A DNA stretch of 64,000 nt. Source: CBDATB01 sp965199745. GTDB taxonomy: Bacteria > Bacteroidota > Bacteroidia > Cytophagales > Flammeovirgaceae. The translations under genes were made by a program, and so were the position numbers. Below are positions 47,419 to 56,830 of the stretch, one piece after another. The stretch covers positions 124,001 to 188,000 of the forward strand of contig CBDATB010000010.1 of assembly GCA_965199745.1 (NCBI GenBank), read 5' to 3'. Each line of letters starts with the position of its first letter. The first letter of the stretch is position 1. A model generated the notes under the pieces. It was not told where the DNA came from. It saw only the letters and a program-made list of their open reading frames with translations, and searched no databases.

Positions 47419-47584
47419 TTTTTATATTTTGTAATTGCTAAGCACCCAATGGGTGCTATTAAGATAATTAAATTGGTTTTTGGAAAAAGCTAACTACTTG
47501 ACAAGTGTTCATATTATTTGTTATAAAATTATGCTCCAAGTATTTTTATCCAACAGTATTAACCATATACCTTCCCTAACACGC

Positions 47585-49318
47585 TTACAAGCCCAATTCT
47601 TTTAGCTGCTCATCGTCCACTGGAGAAGGAGAATCTATCATCACATCGCGTCCTGAGGTGTTTTTAGGAAAAGCAATATAGTCGCGGATAGAGTCAGAGT
47701 TGCCAAATAGGGCGCATAAACGATCGAACCCAAAAGCAATACCTCCGTGCGGAGGAGCACCATATTCAAAAGCATCCATCAAAAAGCCAAACTGCGCTTG
47801 GGCTTCTTCTTTGCTGAAACCTAAAGTTTTAAACATTTCTGCTTGCAAATCTTTGTCGTGGATACGAATAGAACCGCCGCCCAGCTCCACGCCATTCAAT
47901 ACCATATCATAAGCATTTGCCCTTACTTGCTCGGGCTTCGTACACAATTTTTCCCTGTCTTCGGGCAAAGGTGAAGTAAAAGGGTGGTGCATAGCGTGGA
48001 ATTGTCCGGTTGCTTCATCTTTTTCCAACAGCGGAAAGTTCAACACCCAAAGTGGATAATAAACATCTTTTTTGCACAAGCCCAATCGCTCTGCCATTTC
48101 CAAACGAAGTTCACCCATCGCTTTGCGGGTATTTGTCAGTGCACCGGAAAGAATTAATAATAAATCGCCAGCTGTTGCTTGGCATATTTCTGCCCAACTC
48201 TTTAGATCATCAACTGTATAAAATTTGTCCACTGAAGATTTAAAACTGCCGTCTTCATTACATTTAACATAAACCAAACCTTTGGTGCCTATTTGCGTAC
48301 GCTTGACCCATTTAGTGAGCTCGTCAAGTTGTTTTCGCGTGTAAGTCGAACAACCTTTTACACAAATACCCAGCACGACCTCGGCCTCGTCAAACACTCG
48401 AAAACCTTTATTTTTAGTTTGTTTGTTGAGTCGGTGTAGTTTCATATCAAAACCGATATGCGGTTTGTCGCTGCCATAATATTCCATTGCATCGGCATAG
48501 TCCATTCTTGGAAATTCTCCCAAATAAATATCTTTGACGTTTTTGAAAAGGTATCTGACCAAGCTTTCAAAAGTGTTAAGTAACTCTTCTTGCGTAATAA
48601 AAGACATTTCACAGTCTATTTGTGTAAATTCGGGTTGCCTATCGGCGCGTAAATCTTCATCGCGGAAACATTTAACTAACTGAAAATACTTATCAAAGCC
48701 AGATACCATGAGGAGTTGCTTGAAAGTTTGCGGAGATTGAGGTAAAGCATAAAACTGCCCCTTATTCATGCGGGAAGGGACTAAAAAATCGCGTGCACCT
48801 TCGGGAGTAGACTTAATGAGTACTGGTGTTTCTACTTCTATGAAGCCCTCTTCATCGAGATAGTCTCTTGTGGCTTTTGCCAGTTTGTGACGTAAATAGA
48901 TTGCCTCTTTCACAGGATTACGTCGCAAGTCGAGGTAGCGGTACTTCATTCTGAGTTCCTCACCGCCGTCAGTTTCATCTTCAATTAGAAAAGGTGGTAG
49001 TTTAGCGGGATTGAGAGTGATCATGCTATCAAGTTGAATTTCTATGTCACCTGTGCTAAGTTTAGGGTTTCGAGCGAAGCGTTTTATCACCCGGCCAGTT
49101 ACTTGTATTACATACTCACGACCTAAGCCGCGAGCGTGCTGCAATAATTTATCGAGACTGACACCTTGCTCCAAAACTAATTGAGTAACACCGTAGCGGT
49201 CGCGCAAGTCTATCCAAATAAGGCCGCCTTTGTCTCTGATGCACTGCACCCAGCCGCATAGTGCTATTTTTTTATCTTTGTCAGCTAGCCTTAATTGTCC
49301 GCACGTATGTGTTCTCAT
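47585..49318 (-). CDS. aspS: Aspartyl-tRNA synthetase
   Basis: 577 residues, bacterial-type class II AspRS. N-terminal OB-fold anticodon domain (GWVQCIRDKGGLIWIDLRDR), motif 2 FRDEDLRADRQPEFTQID, a GAD insertion domain, and motif 3 GIAFGFDRLCALF. It is the next gene after dnaA on the same strand. A hairpin lies between them at 49341-49372. Confidence 0.97.
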   Translation of the reverse strand: MRTHTCGQLRLADKDKKIALCGWVQCIRDKGGLIWIDLRDRYGVTQLVLEQGVSLDKLLQHARGLGREYVIQVTGRVIKRFARNPKLSTGDIEIQLDSMITLNPAKLPPFLIEDETDGGEELRMKYRYLDLRRNPVKEAIYLRHKLAKATRDYLDEEGFIEVETPVLIKSTPEGARDFLVPSRMNKGQFYALPQSPQTFKQLLMVSGFDKYFQLVKCFRDEDLRADRQPEFTQIDCEMSFITQEELLNTFESLVRYLFKNVKDIYLGEFPRMDYADAMEYYGSDKPHIGFDMKLHRLNKQTKNKGFRVFDEAEVVLGICVKGCSTYTRKQLDELTKWVKRTQIGTKGLVYVKCNEDGSFKSSVDKFYTVDDLKSWAEICQATAGDLLLILSGALTNTRKAMGELRLEMAERLGLCKKDVYYPLWVLNFPLLEKDEATGQFHAMHHPFTSPLPEDREKLCTKPEQVRANAYDMVLNGVELGGGSIRIHDKDLQAEMFKTLGFSKEEAQAQFGFLMDAFEYGAPPHGGIAFGFDRLCALFGNSDSIRDYIAFPKNTSGRDVMIDSPSPVDDEQLKELGL

Positions 49319-49340
49319 AAAAAATATTCTTAGATTATTT

Positions 49341-49372
49341 AAATGTGCTCCTGTTTTAACAGGAATACATTT
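49341..49372 (-). terminator. Hairpin between dnaA and aspS
   Basis: AAATGT-gct-CCTGTT-tt-AACAGG-aat-ACATTT is an almost symmetrical two-part stem. It could stop transcripts from dnaA or act in the aspS 5' leader. No clear T-run is present. Confidence 0.35.
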
Positions 49373-49389
49373 AACATATATACAATAAG

Positions 49390-50883
49390 TTAATTATTTT
49401 TAGTTAGTTGCAAATCTGTCAACAAGTTATTGACTGTCTTGCTATACACAGAGTCACTGCTGAGTTTTTCCTCAACTGCCTTCACAGCATGTGATACCGT
49501 GCTGTGGTTGCCTGCACCGAACTTTTCGGCAATAGCTTTTAGCGATGAGTTGGTGTACTGCTTACAGCAATACATAGCTATTTGACGGGCAAAAGCAATA
49601 TTTTTTTTACGTGTTTTACTTTTTAATATTTCGCTGCTTACATTGAAATAAGCGCAAATACCCTGCTGAATAAAATCGATACTGACTTGCCGGCTAGAAC
49701 GAGACACCACATCGGATAATATTGTTTTAGCAATATTCAAACTAATATCTTTTTTCATGAGGGAGGCGTTGGCAACTAAGGATATAAAGGCCCCTTCCAA
49801 TTCTCTAACATTGGAATTCACTTGTTCGGCTAAGTAGTCGACTACTTGGTCAGGCATGTGTATTTGCTCTGCAAGTATTTTATGCCGTATAATAGCTGCA
49901 CGAGTTTGGTAATCAGGGGCTTGCAAATCGGTAGTTAATCCCCATTTAAACCTCGATAACAATCGCTCTTTCAGTCCTTTCATATCTCTGGGGACACAAT
50001 CGGAAGTCATGATAATTTGTTTGCGTCTTTGGTGCAGTGTATTAAAGATATGAAAAAAGTTTTCTTGTGTTTTTTCCTTTTTTGCCAGAAACTGTATGTC
50101 GTCAATTATCAAAACATCTACTTGTAGGTATCGGTTGGTAAATTCCTTAATTCGGTTACTTAATGATGCCTCTATAAACTGTATAGTGAATTGTTCAGTA
50201 GAAACGTATATAATATTTTTTTTAGGGTGTTGTTCGCGAATCGAATTACCAATTGCCTGTGCCAAGTGAGTTTTTCCGAGTCCTACGCCTCCGTATACCA
50301 CCAAAGGATTAAAGGCAGTGATACCGGGTCGATCTGCAATAGCTAAGCCAGCAGAGCGTGCCAATCGATTACATTTTCCTTCAATAAAAGTATCAAAGGT
50401 GAGTCGTGTATCTAAAAGGATTTCGGTAAACTCACAAAACGACTCTTTTTGTTTGATAGCATTTGTCGGTAGAGGATATTTCTTTTGTTGCTTGGTGCTT
50501 GTTATTGCTGTTTTGGGAGAATGTCTAATAACAGATGGCTGCGAGCCATCGTTGGTAGTATGTGAGTTTCTCTTGCTTAGGTCTGAGGACAGTGCTGATT
50601 GGCTTTTGGCTTTTGGCTTTTTTACCATAATAATATACTCTAACTTACTGCCTACACCGAGTTGCTTATCAATAGCTTTTTTCAGTAGATAAACATAATA
50701 TTCTTCTAACCATTCGTAATAAAAAGAATTTGGAAGCTGGATTGTTAGCACATTATTAAGTAATTTTACAGCCTTGATGGGCTCAAACCACGTCTTAAAG
50801 CTTTGTTCAGATATCTCAGCTTTAATCATAGATAAGCAATTTTGCCACACCATATGGCACCTATCCAAAGACTGTTGCGTCAC
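49390..50883 (-). CDS. dnaA: Chromosomal replication initiator DnaA
   Basis: 497 residues in four domains: domain I (VWQNCLSMIKAEISEQSFKT), a variable linker near residues 95-150, the AAA+ domain (Walker A GGVGLGKTHL, Walker B LIIDDIQFLA, sensor LSRFKWGL), and domain IV with the DnaA-box helix (FGAGNHSTVSHAVKAVEEK). The linker is long, which gives a total somewhat above the usual 450-470. The replication origin is not obvious beside the gene. Confidence 0.97.
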   Translation of the reverse strand: MTQQSLDRCHMVWQNCLSMIKAEISEQSFKTWFEPIKAVKLLNNVLTIQLPNSFYYEWLEEYYVYLLKKAIDKQLGVGSKLEYIIMVKKPKAKSQSALSSDLSKRNSHTTNDGSQPSVIRHSPKTAITSTKQQKKYPLPTNAIKQKESFCEFTEILLDTRLTFDTFIEGKCNRLARSAGLAIADRPGITAFNPLVVYGGVGLGKTHLAQAIGNSIREQHPKKNIIYVSTEQFTIQFIEASLSNRIKEFTNRYLQVDVLIIDDIQFLAKKEKTQENFFHIFNTLHQRRKQIIMTSDCVPRDMKGLKERLLSRFKWGLTTDLQAPDYQTRAAIIRHKILAEQIHMPDQVVDYLAEQVNSNVRELEGAFISLVANASLMKKDISLNIAKTILSDVVSRSSRQVSIDFIQQGICAYFNVSSEILKSKTRKKNIAFARQIAMYCCKQYTNSSLKAIAEKFGAGNHSTVSHAVKAVEEKLSSDSVYSKTVNNLLTDLQLTKNN

Positions 50884-51535
50884 CGTTGTTTTTTATTTAA
50901 GTTATCAAATATTCAATTAAAGGTTTTATGATGCACAGCAAAAAAGTAAAAAAAAGGAAAGCACACAGGGTTTTGATCTTGTTTTCCAACAACCTGAAAG
51001 AGTTGTGTAAAAGGTGTCCAAATTCATGGCGACATGTGTTAATACATTTAAAAAAAGCACTTTTTATTTTTTTGTTTTCCTCTTTTAGATTTGAATCAGC
51101 GTAGAAGCAGGCACACGCATTTTCAAAAACTGTACATACTAATGAGCAAAGATCAATATGAAACACGCTTGAAACAGCGAGAAGAACATTTCTATCTCAT
51201 TCGATAAAAGAGGTTGCGATAAGATATCTCTTGACAGAGGTAGGTTCTGATGATTAAAGCCAGAGGCAAAATTTGGTAAAAAAAATTAATAAAAAAAATT
51301 GGTAAAAAAAACAAGAAAATTTTCTTTATTCTATATCTTTTTGATTATGAGTATTTTATAATTATTATTTACTGTTTCGGTAAAAGACACAAACTCAGAA
51401 TGCACTCATTTACAAAGAGTTAATAGTGGAAGAAAAATAAGGATTTTTTTAAAAAAATTTCATACAAATGTCAACAAAAAATCTGGCGTTTTTTTTGCTA
51501 GTAAATTGGTTAATTGTTAAGTAAAACTCAATATA
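50884..51535 (+). other. AT-rich intergenic region upstream of dnaA
   Basis: About 650 bp without a believable gene. It is very AT-rich and includes a near-repeat of GGTAAAAAAAATTAATAAAA form (51275-51313) with extended A- and T-runs. Only weak DnaA-box-like words occur (TGTGTAAAA near 51002, TGTGTTAAT near 51036), and none is the TTATCCACA consensus, so an origin is not supported. Confidence 0.4.
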
Positions 51536-51566
51536 AAAAACCTACCCGTAACACAAGTAGGTTTTT
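51536..51566 (-). terminator. Bidirectional hairpin terminator
   Basis: AAAAACCTAC (51536-51545) pairs perfectly with GTAGGTTTTT (51557-51566). T-runs exist on both strands. It probably ends the htrA-proximal transcript on the minus strand. Confidence 0.7.
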
Positions 51567-51569
51567 GTT

Positions 51570-51780
51570 GTTATATGAACTACCCAAAAACTAAAATTTT
51601 TTAGGCTTCGCGCTTCACAGCCATTCGCTGGTAAGCTAAGGGTAGAAGTCTTACATGAACTCCACATGTACGCTGGCCATTCCCTGACGAGGTTTTTTTG
51701 TCTTATGTCGACAGGGCAGAGGTGTACAAAAAAGTTTTTTTCAAAAACTTTGTCACTCTCACCCCACACAAGCAGCAAAG
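51570..51780 (-). other. GC-richer structured island 3' of htrA
   Basis: A block of about 200 bp that is clearly richer in G+C than its flanks and full of short inverted repeats: ACATG-aactcca-CATGT, and AAAGTTTTT-ttc-AAAAACTTT at 51731-51752. A 78-codon frame on the minus strand (51542-51778) ends inside the terminator and looks like structured DNA rather than protein. It may be a small RNA, an htrA 3'-UTR element, or one copy of a repeat family. Confidence 0.35.
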
Positions 51781-51837
51781 CTGGCTAACGCGTTTTACAC
51801 TCCATTTTATAAATGAAAAGTATATTATACAGAGTGT

Positions 51838-53313
51838 TTAAAAGCCCAATCCAATATATTCTTTTGTTCCGTCAGGATACACACCCTCAAGTAACACGCC
51901 ACCGCGTTTGTTATCCAACATTTCAGAAATTTCTTCAGGGCTTTTCACAGATTCTTTGTCTATATGCGTAATAATAAAACCTTCTTTAATCTGAGCGGTT
52001 TGCAACCTACCTGGGTACAACTCAATTACCTTTACCCCATACGGCAGTCCAAGTTTGTCTAAGTCCTGTTCAGAAGCAGGGCCTAGCTTAGCACCTAATT
52101 CAGGAATGCGGAGAGTAGTTCTTGCAGATGCCTGAGCTGTATCGGTAGTATTATTTTTACTTTTTAGTATTAGGGTAAGTGTTTCTTCTTTATTTCCGCG
52201 CTGGCATACGACCTGGACTTTATCGCCCGGATGGTGTAAAGCAATTTGTTCTTGCAACTCGGAAGCACTGTTTACCTCAACGTCATCTACAGAAAGAATA
52301 ATGTCTCCGGTTTCAACACCTGCATCATCAGCTGCGCTTCCTTCCATGACTTGCTGAATATATACCCCCTTAATTTTATTCAATCCTTCACGTTCGGCAA
52401 GCTCAGCATTGACACTTTGAATAGTTACTCCCATGAGTGCTCGTTGTACTTCGCCGTAGTTGGCCAAATCGTCCATTACTTTTTTCACTAAAGTAACCGG
52501 CACAGCAAACGAATATCCCGAATAGCTACCTGTATTGGTGGCAATAGCAGTATTAATGCCAATTAGTTGGCCATTCAAATCTACCAGAGCACCACCGCTG
52601 TTCCCTGGGTTGACTACAGCGTCGGTTTGTATAAATGCTTCTATGGCGTATCTACCGCTTTTTTGTCCTATGATATTGATATTGCGGGCTTTAGCACTTA
52701 CAATGCCCGCTGTAACGGTGGAGGTTAAATCGAAGGGATTACCTACGGCCAATACCCATTCTCCTATCTTAATATTGTCAGAATTACCATAAACAGCAAA
52801 AGGCAGGTCTTTTTCATTAATTTTTATCAGTGCTAAGTCAGTAGTAGGGTCAGTGCCAATGACCTCAGCATCATAACGTCTTTTATCTTCTAATATGACT
52901 TCTAGTTTGCTAGCATTGTCTACCACATGGTTGTTAGTAGCAATATATCCTTCAGGTGTAATAATAACCCCTGAACCAGATGATGATCTTTGTTGGTGAT
53001 AAGGGCTATCACCAAAAAAATCTCTGAAAATATCTGTAGCTTCATTACTTTGAGTACGGCCGTCATAAAAAGTTTTAATGTGTACTACGGCAGGAGTTAT
53101 GCGCGTAGCAGCATGGACAAAATTCAAACCTTTGGACACAACATAGTTTTGATCGGTTTTTAAAGGCTCATATTTGGATAATACAGCCTTTTGTTGTGCT
53201 GAGAAATCGTAGTATGCTGGTTTTTCCACAAAAGCTTTATAAGCTCCTATGGCTAATGCACCTCCTAAAGCAGAGGCTAATAATACGACGGAAAAGAAAC
53301 GACTTATCTTCAT
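51838..53313 (-). CDS. Do-family periplasmic serine protease (HtrA/DegP)
   Basis: 491 residues. An N-terminal hydrophobic segment (VVLLASALGGALAIGAYKAF) exports or anchors the protein. The trypsin-like triad is His129 (TNNHVVDN), Asp159 (TDLALIKI) and Ser239 (NPGNSGGALVD). Two PDZ domains follow (GVYIQQVMEGSAADDAGVET; GVKVIELYPGRLQTAQIKEG). It degrades or refolds damaged envelope proteins, a function that fits the exported-protein load in this window. Confidence 0.93.
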   Translation of the reverse strand: MKISRFFSVVLLASALGGALAIGAYKAFVEKPAYYDFSAQQKAVLSKYEPLKTDQNYVVSKGLNFVHAATRITPAVVHIKTFYDGRTQSNEATDIFRDFFGDSPYHQQRSSSGSGVIITPEGYIATNNHVVDNASKLEVILEDKRRYDAEVIGTDPTTDLALIKINEKDLPFAVYGNSDNIKIGEWVLAVGNPFDLTSTVTAGIVSAKARNINIIGQKSGRYAIEAFIQTDAVVNPGNSGGALVDLNGQLIGINTAIATNTGSYSGYSFAVPVTLVKKVMDDLANYGEVQRALMGVTIQSVNAELAEREGLNKIKGVYIQQVMEGSAADDAGVETGDIILSVDDVEVNSASELQEQIALHHPGDKVQVVCQRGNKEETLTLILKSKNNTTDTAQASARTTLRIPELGAKLGPASEQDLDKLGLPYGVKVIELYPGRLQTAQIKEGFIITHIDKESVKSPEEISEMLDNKRGGVLLEGVYPDGTKEYIGLGF

Positions 53314-53581
53314 GGCTTATTTAAATTTAAGGTGAAACATTTAAAACAACAGATAATGTGCTAATCAAGAGTTAAAAAAATATGCATTTTTGAGCGAGAT
53401 TAAAGCTATTTTTACCATATCTCTAATTTTCTCACCTACCTGTATTATATTTTCAGGCTAAATGACCCTTGATTTGCACAATCAATAATAAATTAGACAA
53501 ATAAGTATTTATTTTGTTAGAAACAAGCAAGTTTTTTTTAATTATTTTAACAAGGCTTTAAAAATAATTAACAAAATAGGG

Positions 53582-54721
53582 TTATTCAATAGGCAAAATA
53601 TCCACTACTTCCAAACCGTACCCAATAAGCCCGACCCTACGGCGAGGGTAGTTGGTAATGAGTCGCATTTTACTGACGCCTAAGTCACGTAAAATTTGTG
53701 CGCCTACTCCATAGTCTCTTTCATCCATTGTAGCACCTGATTCGAGGTGCAGGGAAGTTTGGTTAGCCTTACTACTGCTTTGGTATAAGCTGAGCCTATT
53801 AAGCAAATCAATACCTTTTTCTTCTTTATTAATATAGAGAAGTACCATGTTATCGGTTAACTGCATGGTTTTCATGATTTGTTCTATCTCTTTCACGAAA
53901 TTTTGCCTAAGTGGTCCGAAAATATTGGCACTTGCTGGCGAAGATTGCACCCTTACTGTAACAGTATCAAATCTGTGCCAAGTACCTTTTTTAAAGGCTA
54001 AATGTACTTCTTGGGTATAGGTTTGCTGGTAGGCAACTAGTGTTAAATTTCCGTAATCAGTTGGTATATCTAATGTTATTTCTCGCTTAATCAACGATTC
54101 TTTTTCGAGCCTGTAAGCAATCAAATCTTGTATGCTAACGAGCTTTAAATCGTGCTTTTGAGCAATTTTATGCAGGTTAGGTAGGCGTGCCATCGTGCCG
54201 TCCTCGTTCATAATTTCTATGAGTACGCCTGCGGGCTTGAGGCCAGCTAAACGCGCTAGATCGATAGCCGCTTCAGTATGTCCGGCTCTTCTGAGTACTC
54301 CTCCTTGTCGGGCTCTGAGCGGAAATACATGACCGGGTCTGCCAAGGTCTTCGGGGCGAGTGTCCTGATCTACTAAAGCTCGGATTGTTTTGGATCGATC
54401 GCTTGCCGAAATACCCGTTGTGCAACCTTTGCCTAATAAATCTACTGATACGGTGAAAGGCGTGGTATGTAGCGCAGTATTTTGCGAAACCATCATCCCC
54501 AAACCTAAGGCTTCGCATCTTTCCTCAATGAGCGACACGCAGAGTAAGCCTCTGCCTTCTTTAGACATGAAGTTGACAAGTTCTGGTGTGATACACTCGG
54601 CAGCACAAATAAAGTCTCCTTCATTCTCACGGCACTCATCGTCTACGACAATAACTATTTTTCCCGCACCGATTGCTTGTGTTGCTTCAGGAATAGTGTG
54701 GAGGCATATATCGTTTTGCAT
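53582..54721 (-). CDS. ribB: DHBP synthase with a degenerate GTP cyclohydrolase II domain (RibBA-like)
   Basis: 379 residues. The RibB half (1-205) is intact: DDECRENEGDFICAAE (28-42) and RARQGGVLRRAGHTEAAID (136-154), so it should make 3,4-dihydroxy-2-butanone 4-phosphate from ribulose 5-phosphate for riboflavin. The RibA half (205-379) keeps its fold-level ending (DYGVGAQILRDLGVSKMRLI, GLIGYGLEVVDI). However, the zinc-binding segment, normally SxCLTGDxxxSLRCDCG, reads QSSPASANIFGPLRQNF (259-275): all three cysteines are gone. The catalytic RQEGRGIGLLNK segment is changed to NKEEKGIDLLNR. GTP cyclohydrolase II activity is therefore unlikely. Another ribA would be needed elsewhere. A RibBX-like state is suggested. 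Confidence 0.88.
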   Translation of the reverse strand: MQNDICLHTIPEATQAIGAGKIVIVVDDECRENEGDFICAAECITPELVNFMSKEGRGLLCVSLIEERCEALGLGMMVSQNTALHTTPFTVSVDLLGKGCTTGISASDRSKTIRALVDQDTRPEDLGRPGHVFPLRARQGGVLRRAGHTEAAIDLARLAGLKPAGVLIEIMNEDGTMARLPNLHKIAQKHDLKLVSIQDLIAYRLEKESLIKREITLDIPTDYGNLTLVAYQQTYTQEVHLAFKKGTWHRFDTVTVRVQSSPASANIFGPLRQNFVKEIEQIMKTMQLTDNMVLLYINKEEKGIDLLNRLSLYQSSSKANQTSLHLESGATMDERDYGVGAQILRDLGVSKMRLITNYPRRRVGLIGYGLEVVDILPIE

Positions 54722-54732
54722 ATTTCATGTTA

Positions 54733-56757
54733 TTAGTGTTTTAAACAAGCTTCTACATATTTTTTTTCTATACTAATACCATTTTTTTTTGCCATCTGAA
54801 AATTATTGCAGGCTTTAAAAATATTTCCAATATTGAACCAAGCCTGCCCGAACATGTATTGATAACGCCCCCGGTAGTTTTCATATTTTTGTGTGTCGCT
54901 TATAGCTGTTTTTAATTCTTCTAAATTGAGCAGTGCAATTTCAGCATTATTTGCACAGTCTTCATCGCGACTCAACAAATAATAACAACAGCTCAGATTG
55001 TAAAAAGCGTCTAATAATTTTAAAGGGTCTTTAGATGCTTGGTCAAATTGGTTGATGAATTGGATATAATAATTTTTGCTTTGTGTGTAGTCTTGTAACT
55101 GGAAGGCACTTTTAGCCAGTAAAAAATAAATAATAGGGTTGAAAGTCTCATTATTTTTGGATTGCTTGATATATTGCCTTCCCCATGCGATGGTTTTTTG
55201 CACATATTCCTGATTCTTATAAGTCGAAGGCTCAGCATATACAAATATTAATGATTCAAGGGCTTTGAGATCACCATTTTCAGCAGCTTGACCATACCAC
55301 TCAACGGCTTGCTTGAGGTCTCTCAAAGTATGTAGATGCCCGTAACGGTAGATATCTCCGAGCAATAACTGTGCGGCTACTACGCCTTTAAGTGCTGCTT
55401 TTTTGAGCCAGACTAATGCTCGGCTGTTTTGCGTTTCATAAAGGTGCTCTCCGAGCTGAAATTGTGCATCTGTTTCACCCTGAATAGCGCGGTGTCGGAT
55501 ATAGTCAAGACTATTGCTTTCTACATATCTGCTAATATCATAAGAGTTGAGTCTGAGCTGGGCAGCCTTTAGTCCATTGTTGGCAGCTTTCAAATACCAC
55601 CTGATAGCCCTAGCTATATTTTGTGTAATGCCTTTGCCAAGTGTATACATTTCGGCAACATTGTATCTTGCATTATCGTTACCCAGCAGGGCAGCTTCAT
55701 GATACCAGTAAAAAGATTTTTCAGGGTCAGCTTTTGCAATAATGCCTTTTTCATAAATACCTGCAAGCACCATCATTGCTCTTTCGTGTTTGTTTGACGC
55801 CGCCTGTCGGCAATAAGTCAGGGCTTTTTCGTGGTCTATGCGCGTATCTTTGCCAAACATATATTTCTCATAGAGAGCAAACTGCTTGGATGCTTCACCT
55901 GATTTAGATCGATAGATCAAAAAATCCACCTGTGTAGTATCAGCTAACTGGTATAAATCATATCTACTTAGTATTGAATCGGCAGGTCGGTAACCTTTAT
56001 TAGCGGCTTTCAGCAAGTAGGGGACAGCCTTTTCAAGTTGGTTATTTTGCTCATAAGCTCTGCCCACTTTATACTGTGCCAGCGTATGATCTTGGTAGGA
56101 AGCTTTTCGATAGAATGTTAAAGATTTTTGTATATCTATCGGAAACTCTTTCGTACCTTTTTCATACATTAATCCTACCTGATATTGACTTTCGGCGTCG
56201 CCTTTACTAGCCAAATAATATAAGTAATCGGGATGGGGTTTATTCTTATAATTATCTGTGGAGATTTTAGAAAGACTTTGGAAAGCCTGGCTCTCACCCA
56301 GACGCCAAGCCTTCAAGTACAAACGTATGGACTCTTGCTGGTCTTCGGCAATTCCTTCGCCGCGCTCATGTAGAGATGCTAGACTAAGTAGTGCATTGAT
56401 ATTATCTTTTTGCACTGCCAGTTTATAATAATTTGCTGCTATTCGGGTGTCTTTTACAACACCAATACCTTTTTCATAAATCCTACCCAAATCATAAAGT
56501 GCAGGTGGATAATTTTGCATAGCGGCAGCTTCATAATATTTTACTGATCGTCGGATATTATGTTTTTCATATTGAACATCTTCATATAATTGCGCTAGGC
56601 GATGTTGTGCAGTTGGGTGCTGTGCCTTAGCTAATTGTTTGAGTTCACCCACGCTCAGCTGTGCAATAGAGTCCGAAACAATGCTTGCTGTTTGGGCGTA
56701 CGAGCAACAGGCGGCGTAAATAATAAGTGAGTAGATTAAAAGTACTTTTCTTTTCAT
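54733..56757 (-). CDS. Exported Sel1-repeat protein
   Basis: 674 residues with a signal peptide (MKRKVLLIYSLIIYAACCSY). At least ten Sel1-like repeats are visible, of the pattern A...LG..Y..G.G...D...A..YY..A (AQHRLAQLYEDV, ALYDLGRIYEKGIGVVKD, AQYKVGRAYEQ, ARYNVAEMYTLGKGI, AQLLLGDIYRYG). The C-terminal 130 residues are TPR-like (FYNLSCCYYLLSRDEDCANN). Sel1 proteins are protein-protein scaffolds. No partner can be named. It is probably periplasmic. It lies between ribB and mgtE on the same strand. Confidence 0.87.
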   Translation of the reverse strand: MKRKVLLIYSLIIYAACCSYAQTASIVSDSIAQLSVGELKQLAKAQHPTAQHRLAQLYEDVQYEKHNIRRSVKYYEAAAMQNYPPALYDLGRIYEKGIGVVKDTRIAANYYKLAVQKDNINALLSLASLHERGEGIAEDQQESIRLYLKAWRLGESQAFQSLSKISTDNYKNKPHPDYLYYLASKGDAESQYQVGLMYEKGTKEFPIDIQKSLTFYRKASYQDHTLAQYKVGRAYEQNNQLEKAVPYLLKAANKGYRPADSILSRYDLYQLADTTQVDFLIYRSKSGEASKQFALYEKYMFGKDTRIDHEKALTYCRQAASNKHERAMMVLAGIYEKGIIAKADPEKSFYWYHEAALLGNDNARYNVAEMYTLGKGITQNIARAIRWYLKAANNGLKAAQLRLNSYDISRYVESNSLDYIRHRAIQGETDAQFQLGEHLYETQNSRALVWLKKAALKGVVAAQLLLGDIYRYGHLHTLRDLKQAVEWYGQAAENGDLKALESLIFVYAEPSTYKNQEYVQKTIAWGRQYIKQSKNNETFNPIIYFLLAKSAFQLQDYTQSKNYYIQFINQFDQASKDPLKLLDAFYNLSCCYYLLSRDEDCANNAEIALLNLEELKTAISDTQKYENYRGRYQYMFGQAWFNIGNIFKACNNFQMAKKNGISIEKKYVEACLKH

Positions 56758-56830
56758 ATCAAAAAAGGTGAAAGGCGAGAAATAAAAAATTGCGGGAGCA
56801 TGATAAAGCTTCTCAATTTTTATTTTTCAC

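Noticed and set aside
50884..51535. Replication origin beside dnaA
   Set aside because: AT-rich, but no clustered TTATCCACA-type boxes. In Bacteroidota the origin is often not beside dnaA.
51542..51778. 78-codon minus-strand ORF as a protein gene
   Set aside because: It ends inside a terminator hairpin, has an unusual Cys/Trp-rich composition, and spans several inverted repeats.
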